64,000 bases of DNA. Origin: Flavobacterium sp. HJJ. GTDB taxonomy: Bacteria; Bacteroidota; Bacteroidia; Flavobacteriales; Flavobacteriaceae. A model generated the notes under the pieces. That model saw nothing but the letters and a program-made list of their open reading frames with translations. It ran no database searches and was not told the DNA's origin. Shown piece by piece: positions 19,577 to 30,149 of this stretch. The stretch covers positions 1-64,000 of the forward strand of contig NZ_JADKPR010000010.1 of assembly GCF_015351475.1 (NCBI RefSeq), read 5' to 3'. The stretch's first letter is position 1. Each line of letters starts with the position of its first letter. The translations under genes were made by a program, and so were the position numbers.

Positions 19577-19729
19577 AAATAGCACTATGAAATCGCCACT
19601 ATTAATAAGTTTGTTGCAAACAATTGAATAATCATCGAACACCGATGAAAATAAATTATTGTGAGATAAACACCAAATAAATAAGAAGACGATACCATAT
19701 ATGACTTCTAAAAAATAAATTTTACAGAT

Positions 19730-22228
19730 ATGAAAGCATTTAACAACTCCAAATATCCCGTTTTTGAGGCCGATCAAGTCCTAAGCCAAAAACATCTTAA
19801 TACTGTTGTAAGTTATCTTGAGGAGCAGGATCGTTTATCAAGAACAGGCCTTTTAGGGATGGGAATTGTTTGTGGATTGGAGATTTCGCATCCACAACCC
19901 AATCAAATTAAAATAAGCTGCGGAACAGCAGTTACTTCATTGGGTTATGAAATAAACTGGGAGGAAAAACTGTTTACGTTTTATCATAATTTAGAACTTT
20001 CGGCCAATTTTTTGGGAGCCAATTACAGTAAAGAGCCTTTTTTGGAACCCATTTTGAAATACGGATCCAAATATCTGCCATTCAAAAATGCCATTGAATT
20101 ACTGGAATCTAATACTACCGAGCCATTAAAAACAGCAATTCCCAACGGTTTTTTCAATGATAAAACAGTTTTATTTATTTTGGAAACTGCATTAATAGAC
20201 GAAAAAAACTGTGTCAATACTAACTGTGATGATAAAGGCAAAAGACTTGAGTTTAACATTCGGCCACTGGTTATAAACAATGCAGATATTGCACCATTGT
20301 TACTGCAGGGTTTTGATATTAAAAAAACTTCCCAAAAACTCGTTAGTCCCAGATATAATGTCCCATTCAAAAACTTAATAACGGGTCAGCAAGTGCTTAA
20401 TGGTTTTAAAAACTGGTATGATGATGCTTTCCTGACTACGCTTTCTAACCAAATAAATGAAATTTATAATACAAATAAAAATGTACTCAAACCCACTTCT
20501 GATTTTTCTTCATTAAACAATTGCAAAACGCAATTATTGCAGATCATCAATGCAAATAAAGACAAATTGCAAGTTCAATACGTATGCGACTGGATTGCCG
20601 ATATTGTATCTGCTTACAATGAAATTGTAGATTTTCAGAATCAAAATCCAACTTTTTGCTGTTTTGACGAAGGTCAATTTCCTTTTCATATTATTCTGGG
20701 CAACATCAATTTGGAAAATAATTTCAGAACTCCTTATGTAAAAACAGGAAATACTGATAAAGAGATTCTGCTAAGAAACAAACTCAATATATTGTTTGAG
20801 CGATTGGTTCTTATGATAAAATCATGGTCAATTTCGGATACTGTTTTACGGATAACTCCCACTATTTATGGTAAAAATCCTTTATCACAAAAATCTATTC
20901 CATACTATTACTCTAACTTTCTGGAACTCAATAAAAAATGGAATCCGGATAAAACAGTAAAAAATAAAACCAATGAAATTCTTTCTTATCAATCCGAAAA
21001 ACCAAATTATACCGATTTACAATGGGTCAAAAAACCATTGTTATATGACTTGGAACCTTATAATTTTTTTAGAATAGAAGGCCATATTGGCAAAAATTAT
21101 CTGGAAGTACTTACCGAATTGTCTTCGTTAAAAGATACTTACAATCTGCCTTTTAAAACAATTGCACTCAATGCAGTAGATTTTACGGGTAAGGATGTAG
21201 ATATTACCAAACATCAGGGCGATTGGTCCGATTTGGAAGTTGATTATGATCTGGCCCGAAAGAAAGTATACAATATTACTGAGTTTGTAATTAACTGGAT
21301 AAGTTCTAATAAGACCGAAATTGTCAAGCAAACCATCATGACGGATGCCACGATTACTTCTCTGAAAAATATCTTGAATGAAGTAAAATCATTGCTGACA
21401 GATGATTTAAGTGAATTTTTGCCTAATTATAAAAGCTTTTATGAAATTTTCAAAAACCTGAATGTGCTGTTTTTGTTTCATCGGTTTTGTTTATTATGGG
21501 GCAAAAAAGACATAACCATTTTGGTTGAAGATCTCATCGACCATTTGGATCAGATTAATGAATTATTTCTGGAAGATGCCTTTACAGTAATTTATGATGA
21601 AGCTGTAAAAAGATGGAATTCCAGTTATAAAGATTTGTTTTTATCCTCTTTTTTACAAAAAAACAAAGGAATGGAGCACCATGCGGGAGTATCTGTAGGC
21701 GGGACATTTATTTTGATATACTCGGATACTACCATTTTCAAACCACAGCAAACTGCGCCCAAGTATCAAGTGCTTCTTAATTCGATAAAAAATTATACCG
21801 ATAGTTTTTCTTTTGGAACTGTTGAAGAAACCAAAACCATCAAAGACGATCTTACCAAAAGTGTATTATTAAACAAAACAAAATTCACCGCTATCGATTC
21901 CTATGATGCAAATGCGCTCAAAGATTGCAAAAATGAAACGGAGAATCTCAAAGCGAACTTGATTAAGGTGGCTCAGCAAAATCTCTCAGCCAATTATCCG
22001 GCACATTTACAAGAGTTTTTCATGACCAATATCACAAGCTTGTTTCAATTTGAGCCATTGGTACTGATAGAAAATACCGCTCCGCAAAAAGTAGTACTTG
22101 CCGATTTTTTTCTGCCTTACATCCAAAATCCCGAGGGAAACAATATCAATATCATTATAGGGAATACGGAAACACAGCTTGGAGATTTTGAAAAAGCAGA
22201 CTTTAATAATGATGATTTTAACACCTAG
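19730..22228 (+). CDS. Unknown 832-residue injection-system protein
   Basis: I do not recognise a named family. The N-terminal 60 residues (VFEADQVLSQKHLNTVVSYL, then EEQDRLSRTGLLGMGIVCGL) form a compact block that I have seen at the start of baseplate-associated proteins in Bacteroidetes injection loci. The rest is mixed helix and strand with no catalytic motif. It follows the longest gap inside the operon (153 bases). Because no other gene fits the tail-fibre (Afp13) role, a baseplate-peripheral or fibre-anchoring role is possible but is inference. Confidence 0.6.
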   Translation: MKAFNNSKYPVFEADQVLSQKHLNTVVSYLEEQDRLSRTGLLGMGIVCGLEISHPQPNQIKISCGTAVTSLGYEINWEEKLFTFYHNLELSANFLGANYSKEPFLEPILKYGSKYLPFKNAIELLESNTTEPLKTAIPNGFFNDKTVLFILETALIDEKNCVNTNCDDKGKRLEFNIRPLVINNADIAPLLLQGFDIKKTSQKLVSPRYNVPFKNLITGQQVLNGFKNWYDDAFLTTLSNQINEIYNTNKNVLKPTSDFSSLNNCKTQLLQIINANKDKLQVQYVCDWIADIVSAYNEIVDFQNQNPTFCCFDEGQFPFHIILGNINLENNFRTPYVKTGNTDKEILLRNKLNILFERLVLMIKSWSISDTVLRITPTIYGKNPLSQKSIPYYYSNFLELNKKWNPDKTVKNKTNEILSYQSEKPNYTDLQWVKKPLLYDLEPYNFFRIEGHIGKNYLEVLTELSSLKDTYNLPFKTIALNAVDFTGKDVDITKHQGDWSDLEVDYDLARKKVYNITEFVINWISSNKTEIVKQTIMTDATITSLKNILNEVKSLLTDDLSEFLPNYKSFYEIFKNLNVLFLFHRFCLLWGKKDITILVEDLIDHLDQINELFLEDAFTVIYDEAVKRWNSSYKDLFLSSFLQKNKGMEHHAGVSVGGTFILIYSDTTIFKPQQTAPKYQVLLNSIKNYTDSFSFGTVEETKTIKDDLTKSVLLNKTKFTAIDSYDANALKDCKNETENLKANLIKVAQQNLSANYPAHLQEFFMTNITSLFQFEPLVLIENTAPQKVVLADFFLPYIQNPEGNNINIIIGNTETQLGDFEKADFNNDDFNT

Positions 22229-22253
22229 ACAATAATCCTAAAAAAATAAAGCT

Positions 22254-22970
22254 ATGGCAACCAAACAAGAAATAATTACAGCAATTGACGGCAAAATTAT
22301 TGCAAAAGGAAATATAAGCGCTGTTGATACCAACAAGATTCTTAAAGACATTTTGGATTTTTCGGATAAACCTTCAACGGCAATTAATAGTTTTGATTTT
22401 GGAAATATGGATAATCCTTTAAGAACAGAGCAACTTGCATCAGTGAAAGTGAATTTTACCGGAATCGAAAAACTTTCATGTTCCCTGTATCTTTGTATTG
22501 AAGCCATGTTGCGTGATCCCCAAAAAGAAGGAAGAGATAATCCCGAATGGCTGTTTATTCCTATCAAAGAAGAGGAATATAAGATTTTGTTATCTTTTTT
22601 ACCCAACATCAATAAGAAACAAATGTATCTCACATTTATGGTTCCTTTTTTTGAAGCTCAGGACAAAATAAGCAGTACCGCTCCTGCAACTGGAGAAGTT
22701 ATAACCCATGTTGAGACTAGAGCAAACTCAAAAAGCGGATCTGATTTTCCAATGATGATTATCGGAGTTGGTTTATTAGTAGACAGACAAAAACAACCTG
22801 GAGTTCATATTATTCTGCCTTCCGCAGGACATATTTCCACATCAATGGCGCTGCTGTATAAACCAAACAAATTTGAATATGGTCTATTCTCTAAAGAAAT
22901 GCAAGAATCCTTAGACAAAATGCTTAGCAGTATCATAGAAGATAATGATTTAATTTTCGAAGAAAAATAA
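22254..22970 (+). CDS. Unknown 238-residue injection-system protein
   Basis: The gene lies between the 832-residue unknown and the tape-measure gene and overlaps the latter by one base (TAATG), so it is certainly part of the operon. It contains a predicted hydrophobic core strand FPMMIIGVGLLVD near residue 165 but no convincing signal peptide. Nothing marks an enzyme. A structural or chaperone role in the particle is likely from position only. Confidence 0.6.
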   Translation: MATKQEIITAIDGKIIAKGNISAVDTNKILKDILDFSDKPSTAINSFDFGNMDNPLRTEQLASVKVNFTGIEKLSCSLYLCIEAMLRDPQKEGRDNPEWLFIPIKEEEYKILLSFLPNINKKQMYLTFMVPFFEAQDKISSTAPATGEVITHVETRANSKSGSDFPMMIIGVGLLVDRQKQPGVHIILPSAGHISTSMALLYKPNKFEYGLFSKEMQESLDKMLSSIIEDNDLIFEEK

Positions 22971-24433
22971 TGCACTTGGTTCAGCAACATACTTTACAAA
23001 TAAATTGTACTTCTGTCGATTTCGGGAAAGAAGTACAAAATACTGTTGCGATGGTATTAGAAAAAGAGTTTTATCCAAAACTTGAATCATTACTCAATAT
23101 TTATTCTTTGCCAGACTATATCTGGAAAATTGACAAACTGGAAATTGAACTTCCGCCTTTATCCAAAAAAAATTGGAAGGAAGAAATCGTTACACATTCT
23201 TTACAACAGATTGATGCCTATTTAAAATTACATTTCGAGAATATGGAACAGCATTTAAATGGAACTGATAATCCGCAGACACTATTTTTGCAAGAAATAA
23301 TAGCTGAGAATTTATTTTTTGATTTTTTAAAAAAAGGATTTATTCCAGAAAATGGACAGTTCCAAAACATTGAAGAATTAATTATCAAGTTAGAGATAAA
23401 TGATTCTATGATGCAGAAACTGCTATCACTTTTTCTTGAAAACCCAAATAGTTTAATTCGTTTTATATACACTTTTTCAGAATTATTTAAATCGAAAATA
23501 GAAAACCGGCTTGAAGGTTTTCAAAATGGTTTCAGAGAGTTATTACAATCGGCACTGGTTTCAAAAGCAACTTACTTTTCTCAGACAATTTTAGAAACCT
23601 GGATCGAATTTATGGCCTGGCAATTTTATTTTTTAAAAGAAAAAAAAATTACCCGCTTTGAAGTTTATAATACAATTAAAATTATTTCATCAGAATATTG
23701 GGATATAAAAATCAGCTCTTTTTTGGTGTTAAAAGAACTATTAAATCCAGAAATCATCAGTTATAATACTCATCAAAAGTTTATGAATTCTGAGTTTATA
23801 GCTTTTTGGGAAGCGGTTTTAAACGATTTTACTTCTTTAAATAAAAATAAAGCAGCAGCAGTCGAAGAAAAAAACACTTTAGAAATTCTAGGAAACGATG
23901 AACTGGAAAGTCCCAATTCTAAAACCGAAAATCTTATATATGTTGAAAATGCGGGTCTGATATTATTTCATCCTTTCCTAGAACGCTTATTCGAACAATT
24001 AGATCTTATTGAAAATGGAAGCTGGACAAATAAAATCAATCAGCATAAAGCCATTTTATTGACACAGTTTTTAATTAACGGAGAAACCAAAATAGGAGAA
24101 AATGAATTGGTTCTCAATAAGATTTTATGTGGTTTTCCTACAGAAAATGCAGTAAATACAAAACTCGAAATTAGCCAGAGAGAAATAGAAAAATGTGAAA
24201 GTTTACTGCTGGCTGTTATCGGGCATTGGAAAATTCTTGGAGATACCTCGATTGCCGGTTTACGGGAAACATTTTTACAACGAAAGGGAAAAATCCTGCT
24301 GACCGAGAATAAAAAAATAGAATTATGGGTAAAACAGGAAGGTGTCGATGTTTTACTGAATCAATTGCCATGGGGAATCGAAATAATCAAAACCCCATGG
24401 ATGGAAGATTTTTTAAACTGTTATTGGAATTAA
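22970..24433 (+). CDS. Injection-system tape-measure protein (Afp14-like)
   Basis: The 487-residue protein resembles the contractile injection system tape-measure family. The N-terminus (HTLQINCTSVDFGKEVQNTV, then IDKLEIELPPL) and the C-terminal block (AGLILFHPFLERLFEQLDLI, KAILLTQFLINGE and the final LPWGIEIIKTPWM) are diagnostic as I recall them. The tape measure sets tube length and may occupy the tube lumen. Translation is coupled to the upstream gene through a TAATG overlap. Confidence 0.85.
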   Translation: MHLVQQHTLQINCTSVDFGKEVQNTVAMVLEKEFYPKLESLLNIYSLPDYIWKIDKLEIELPPLSKKNWKEEIVTHSLQQIDAYLKLHFENMEQHLNGTDNPQTLFLQEIIAENLFFDFLKKGFIPENGQFQNIEELIIKLEINDSMMQKLLSLFLENPNSLIRFIYTFSELFKSKIENRLEGFQNGFRELLQSALVSKATYFSQTILETWIEFMAWQFYFLKEKKITRFEVYNTIKIISSEYWDIKISSFLVLKELLNPEIISYNTHQKFMNSEFIAFWEAVLNDFTSLNKNKAAAVEEKNTLEILGNDELESPNSKTENLIYVENAGLILFHPFLERLFEQLDLIENGSWTNKINQHKAILLTQFLINGETKIGENELVLNKILCGFPTENAVNTKLEISQREIEKCESLLLAVIGHWKILGDTSIAGLRETFLQRKGKILLTENKKIELWVKQEGVDVLLNQLPWGIEIIKTPWMEDFLNCYWN

Positions 24434-24476
24434 AGAAAACGATCACAATGAATTAATACCTTAATCATTAGATAAA

Positions 24477-27400
24477 ATGTCTAAAACAGGACTTCAATTT
24501 AAACCAGTTAAAAAGCCACAGCGAAAAACAATTCCTTTTTTTCCTTCTGCAGTAAAGAAGAAAAAGAAGGTAACTGCTCTTGTACCCGCAGCTGTAAAGG
24601 TTAAAAAAGAAGCTCCAGATCCTGTGATTAATCTAAAAAAAGCATCTATTCTTGATATCCAGAAAGCTAAAATTGCCAAAACCGCAAAATCTCAAAAAAA
24701 ACACGGAACCGCAACCGAGAAAAAAGAGGAAATGCAAAAATCGGTTGCTATAGATCCATCATTAGAAAAATCGAGTGTGGCCAAATCCAATCAGGTGGAT
24801 GACATGGCAAATCAAAAAACTAAAAAATTTGATTCCAAAAAATTCTCTGATGCTATTCTGGAAAATATTAAAAAAGTGATTCCCAAAAACAAAGAAGAAA
24901 TGGAGAAAGACCAGACTTCTTCTGAAAAAATGGGCAATGCACAACAAGGTATTACAGATACTTTAGAAAAAGAAAAACAAAATACAAATGGCGATTTATC
25001 TAATTCCGTTAGTGCTAGTCCAGATCAAAATAGTGTTGTCACAAAAGTTGCTACTCCATTACCAAAAGAAGATATTGGAGCCTATCCAACTGTTTCCAAT
25101 CCTGGTTTTGCGCCACCGCTAAAAACGGCACAGGACAACGATCTTTCTTCCGATTCTAAAAAGATAGATGATGAATTGGCTAATAATGATATTTCCGAAA
25201 CACAACTCCAAAATGGTAATGAGCCCGCTTTTGACCATTCACTATCAGAAAAAAAAGAAAGCCAGAAAAAAGCTGAAGGGACACACCAGCAGTATTTAAA
25301 ATCGGCAAACCCCATTGCAGGTTCTACAAAAAGCAGTACCAATGCTCTCACTTTAGGAGGGCTTGCAAAAATGAATGCTACCCGAAATAAACAATTAAGT
25401 CAGGTCGATAAAAATAAAGAACTTAAAAAACAGAAAGAGGAAGAGATTAGAACCAAAGTCGCGACAGATTTAAATAAAATCTATGATGACACCAAGCTTT
25501 TGGTTGAAACCAACCTGAAAAACCTGACCGAAAAAGTAAATAAGGATTTTGATGAAGCACTGGATATTGCCAACAAAGCATTTGAAAAAAATGTAAAAGA
25601 AAGAACGGACACTAACTGGCTGGAAGATTTAGCCAATTGGGCTGCTGGAATTCCAAATGATATCAAGAAAGTTTTTATAGAAGAGCAGGATAATTTTATC
25701 AATTCGCTGGCGCCTGTAGTGCGCAAAATTGGTGATTTTGTCGAAAAAGAATTAAACAAAGCTACCAAAGACATTGAAGATGGGAAGCTCAAAACTCAAA
25801 ATTACTGGAAAAATCAGGACAAGGACACGCAGAGAATTGCAGGCGATGTATTTGCACATGCCACTGATAGATTTACAGAACTTGACTCCAAGGTAGAGGA
25901 AGCAAATGAGGGACTCAAACAAAGCATTACCACAAAATTTAATGCTGCCGTTGCCAAATTAGAAGAAACTTTTGATAAAATACAAGAAGAAAACAAAAGC
26001 TGGCTGGAACGTGCTTATGATGCTGTTGTCGGGGTAATCAAAGCAATAATAGAAATGAAAAATCTGCTGCTTAACATATTAGCAAAAGTGGCAGATGTGG
26101 TAGGAAAAATAATTTTGGATCCTATTGGTTTTCTATCCAATTTACTGGGTGCAATTGTTTTGGGTTTCAAAAATTTTGGCAAAAATGCATTAGAACATCT
26201 CAAAAAAGGATTTTTTGAATGGCTGATGGGAAACATGCCTCCATCAATAAAATTCCCGAAACAATGGGATTTAAGCGGAATTTTTGAATTCATAATGTCG
26301 GTTTTTGGCCTTACTTGGGAAAACATTAAAGCCAGAGCTACTAAGATGTATGGTGCAACTGTAGTAGCTGCATTAGAAACTGGTTTCGAAATTTTTCAAA
26401 TCATCCGAAAGGAAGGTCTTGGCGGACTATGGAATTATATTAAAGAAAAAATCGGCGACCTCAAAGTCATGGTAGTAGATGCCATACAAAATATGCTTAT
26501 CGAAACCGTAATTAAAGCAGGAATTACCTGGGTTATCAGTTTGTTCAATCCTGTGGGCGCTTTTATAAAAGCCTGTAAACTCATTTATGATGTAATTAGC
26601 TGGTTTATCAATAATGCCCGACGAATACTGGATTTAATAAACAGTATTGTCGATAGTACCGCATTAATTGTAGCTGGAAAAATAACTCAAGCCGCCACAT
26701 TTGTAGAAAATTCATTAGCCAAATTAGTTCCTATTGCCATTGGTTTTCTGGCAGGATTGTTAGGTCTTGGAGATTTAAGCAAAAAAGTACAGGCATTGCT
26801 CGATAAAATACAGGCTCCTATTAATAAGGCCATCGACTGGGTACTCGAAAAAGCGGGACAAGCAGTAAAAGGACTATTGAAATTAGGGAAAGCTATAGGT
26901 GGAAAGCTATTTTCTTGGTTGGGATTAAGAAAAGAATTTAAAGGGAATGATGGTAATAATCATACTTTATTTTTTGAAGGAAAAGAAGATAATCCAACCT
27001 TAATGGTCGCTAGCGATAAAAAAACGTATAAAAGTTTTCTTGAAAAGGTAGTCCCTAATTCAAATAAAGATAAATACTTTGCTATTGAAATTGCTGGTAA
27101 AATAGACACATTGAAAGGTAGTAAATATGTTTATTCGGAAGGTGACCCAAAAAGAAAAGATGAGGAATTAAAGAGAAAAAAAATAATTGAATTTCAATTA
27201 GAGCGATTGAGTAAAGTGACTAGTTCTTTTTTTGGAACTTTAGAAGAAGGAGACGTAACACACAAAACCGTTAATCGTGGTGGAGTTAGTCTGGGAGAAA
27301 GCGTTGAAGTGAAACATCTCTCAAAAAAAGGAAGAAAAGATAAGGTAACCGGTTCTGCTCCTGGCGCTACAAATACTATATGGGAAACTTTAAGGAAGAG

Positions 27401-27998
27401 GAAAAAGGGAGGAGGAACTTACTACATAAGAGGCCATTTATTAAACGATAAAATTTTTGGACCTGGTACCTGGAATAATATGGCTCCAATTCCTGGAGCA
27501 TTTAATACTGGTGAAATGGAACCTCAAATAGAAAACGAAGCGAAAAAATCCGTTCAGTCTGGAGCTTCTATAAATTTTAATATGCAATTTGTATACGGAA
27601 GAACAACTCCTAAAATTAATACTAATGACTCAAGTGAAGTGGTAGAGATTAAAAAGGCAGAAGTTCATATTCCAACTAGTTTGAAAGCTAGTTTGTCTTT
27701 AAAAATAAGTGATGAAAATAAAGCACTCTATTCTAATAAATCTATAAAAATAAATATAGACGATAACTATGAAGCATCAAAACCTGATAAAATATTTGTT
27801 TTGAATGGGAAATCATATACAGAACTCATACAAAGTGGAATTCAATTAAAATATGCATTCAAAATATTTGATCACTTTACTAAAGCTGGGAAGACCCATT
27901 TAAATAACTACGTAGAACAAATTGGTTGTGAAAAAGAAAATTTATTAGCACAAATTCAAGCAAAAGATCCGACTTATACTGGAATTTCTCAATTTTAA
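24477..27998 (+). CDS. Large cargo/toxin protein with nuclease-like C-terminus
   Basis: The 1173-residue protein has four parts. Residues 1-60 are lysine/proline-rich and disordered-looking. About 60-500 is charged and helical, with coiled-coil character. About 515-815 has several hydrophobic amphipathic helices (IGFLAGLLGLGDLSKKVQ near 755) like those I recall in injection-system cargo proteins. The end, from about 817, has YYIRGHLLND (982-991) and then GPGTWNNMAPIPGAFN, matching the beta-beta-alpha-metal non-specific nuclease pattern: H987 would be the general base and N1000/N1001/N1010 metal or structural residues. The position between tape-measure and ATPase genes is typical for payload. 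No immunity gene is adjacent. Confidence 0.78.
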   Translation: MSKTGLQFKPVKKPQRKTIPFFPSAVKKKKKVTALVPAAVKVKKEAPDPVINLKKASILDIQKAKIAKTAKSQKKHGTATEKKEEMQKSVAIDPSLEKSSVAKSNQVDDMANQKTKKFDSKKFSDAILENIKKVIPKNKEEMEKDQTSSEKMGNAQQGITDTLEKEKQNTNGDLSNSVSASPDQNSVVTKVATPLPKEDIGAYPTVSNPGFAPPLKTAQDNDLSSDSKKIDDELANNDISETQLQNGNEPAFDHSLSEKKESQKKAEGTHQQYLKSANPIAGSTKSSTNALTLGGLAKMNATRNKQLSQVDKNKELKKQKEEEIRTKVATDLNKIYDDTKLLVETNLKNLTEKVNKDFDEALDIANKAFEKNVKERTDTNWLEDLANWAAGIPNDIKKVFIEEQDNFINSLAPVVRKIGDFVEKELNKATKDIEDGKLKTQNYWKNQDKDTQRIAGDVFAHATDRFTELDSKVEEANEGLKQSITTKFNAAVAKLEETFDKIQEENKSWLERAYDAVVGVIKAIIEMKNLLLNILAKVADVVGKIILDPIGFLSNLLGAIVLGFKNFGKNALEHLKKGFFEWLMGNMPPSIKFPKQWDLSGIFEFIMSVFGLTWENIKARATKMYGATVVAALETGFEIFQIIRKEGLGGLWNYIKEKIGDLKVMVVDAIQNMLIETVIKAGITWVISLFNPVGAFIKACKLIYDVISWFINNARRILDLINSIVDSTALIVAGKITQAATFVENSLAKLVPIAIGFLAGLLGLGDLSKKVQALLDKIQAPINKAIDWVLEKAGQAVKGLLKLGKAIGGKLFSWLGLRKEFKGNDGNNHTLFFEGKEDNPTLMVASDKKTYKSFLEKVVPNSNKDKYFAIEIAGKIDTLKGSKYVYSEGDPKRKDEELKRKKIIEFQLERLSKVTSSFFGTLEEGDVTHKTVNRGGVSLGESVEVKHLSKKGRKDKVTGSAPGATNTIWETLRKRKKGGGTYYIRGHLLNDKIFGPGTWNNMAPIPGAFNTGEMEPQIENEAKKSVQSGASINFNMQFVYGRTTPKINTNDSSEVVEIKKAEVHIPTSLKASLSLKISDENKALYSNKSIKINIDDNYEASKPDKIFVLNGKSYTELIQSGIQLKYAFKIFDHFTKAGKTHLNNYVEQIGCEKENLLAQIQAKDPTYTGISQF

Positions 27999-28015
27999 AA
28001 ATAATAAAATATTAA

Positions 28016-29323
<1,308 letters not shown>

Positions 29324-29345
29324 CAATGAGTCGCCTTTACAGGGA

Positions 29346-30059
29346 TCAGGAAAAAACTTCTTTCAAAACATCCAAAGATTTAGGTCTTTTGAATCCGTCG
29401 AGATGAAAACTATAATAATCAATTAAAATTTTTAAAAGCAATTGCCTTTCAATAACATGAAACGTTTTTTGATCATTATCAAATTTTAGGTTAATCAGTT
29501 TTTTGAACAGCTGTGTTTCATGTTCTGTGAGCGAACTAATAGCATGAAAAGGCGTAAAAACACCTTCAGTCATTTCGAAAAAAGACATATCAATATCTGA
29601 AGTGTCTGGATAAAATCCAAGATATTTTGTAGTTTCCAGCATCAGAATCAAATGAAAATTGGAAATCTCATCGTGCTGGTCCAGCCAATGCAAAGCAGTT
29701 TCTAGAAAAGTAAACAAAGATTCATTTTTCTCTTCTTCATGAATCGAATGATGCAGAATTTCGGAGAGAAACAAAACCATTGTACTCTTAAAAATATCCG
29801 AATGTATGGAATGAAAAGGGTACGAGATTTTTACTTCCTTGAAGTTTTCCAGAGTACCTTTGTTTTTATGAACTGCTTCAATTTCTATAATGCTCAAAGG
29901 CTGAAAATATGCTATTTTAGAGCTTCCTTTCCTGGAAGAAAAAGCATCACGAACCATATAAGATTTCAAGCCATTTGAGAGCGTAAAACATTTTACAATC
30001 AAGCTTTTTTCCTGAAACTTTAAGGACGAAATTACTATGGCTTTGGTTTTTACTAACAA
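29346..30059 (-). CDS. recO: DNA repair protein RecO
   Basis: The 237-residue protein begins MLVKTKAIVISSLKFQEKSL, the OB-fold start of RecO, followed by a helical C-terminal domain. RecO loads RecA on SSB-coated DNA with RecR. The usual zinc-finger cysteines of some RecO proteins are absent here, which is also seen in other members. It lies downstream of porZ in the same direction and marks the right border of the injection-system operon. Confidence 0.9.
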   Translation of the reverse strand: MLVKTKAIVISSLKFQEKSLIVKCFTLSNGLKSYMVRDAFSSRKGSSKIAYFQPLSIIEIEAVHKNKGTLENFKEVKISYPFHSIHSDIFKSTMVLFLSEILHHSIHEEEKNESLFTFLETALHWLDQHDEISNFHLILMLETTKYLGFYPDTSDIDMSFFEMTEGVFTPFHAISSLTEHETQLFKKLINLKFDNDQKTFHVIERQLLLKILIDYYSFHLDGFKRPKSLDVLKEVFS

Positions 30060-30100
30060 TATTAGATTATTAGATTGTTGGATTATTAGATTTTTGACCC
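30060..30100. repeat. ATTAGATT-word repeats between porZ and recO
   Basis: The word ATTAGATT is repeated three to four times in tandem just upstream of recO, followed by a TTGCTTA/GCTTATA-rich stretch to 30149. This gap has no terminator that I can see. Confidence 0.55.
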
Positions 30101-30149
30101 TTGTAGTTTTCTGCTTACTTCCTAGAGCTTATTGCTTATAGCCTTACTA

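Noticed and set aside
19587-19631. 14-residue peptide in the 153-base gap of the injection operon
   Set aside because: It is too short and has no ribosome-site or overlap support.
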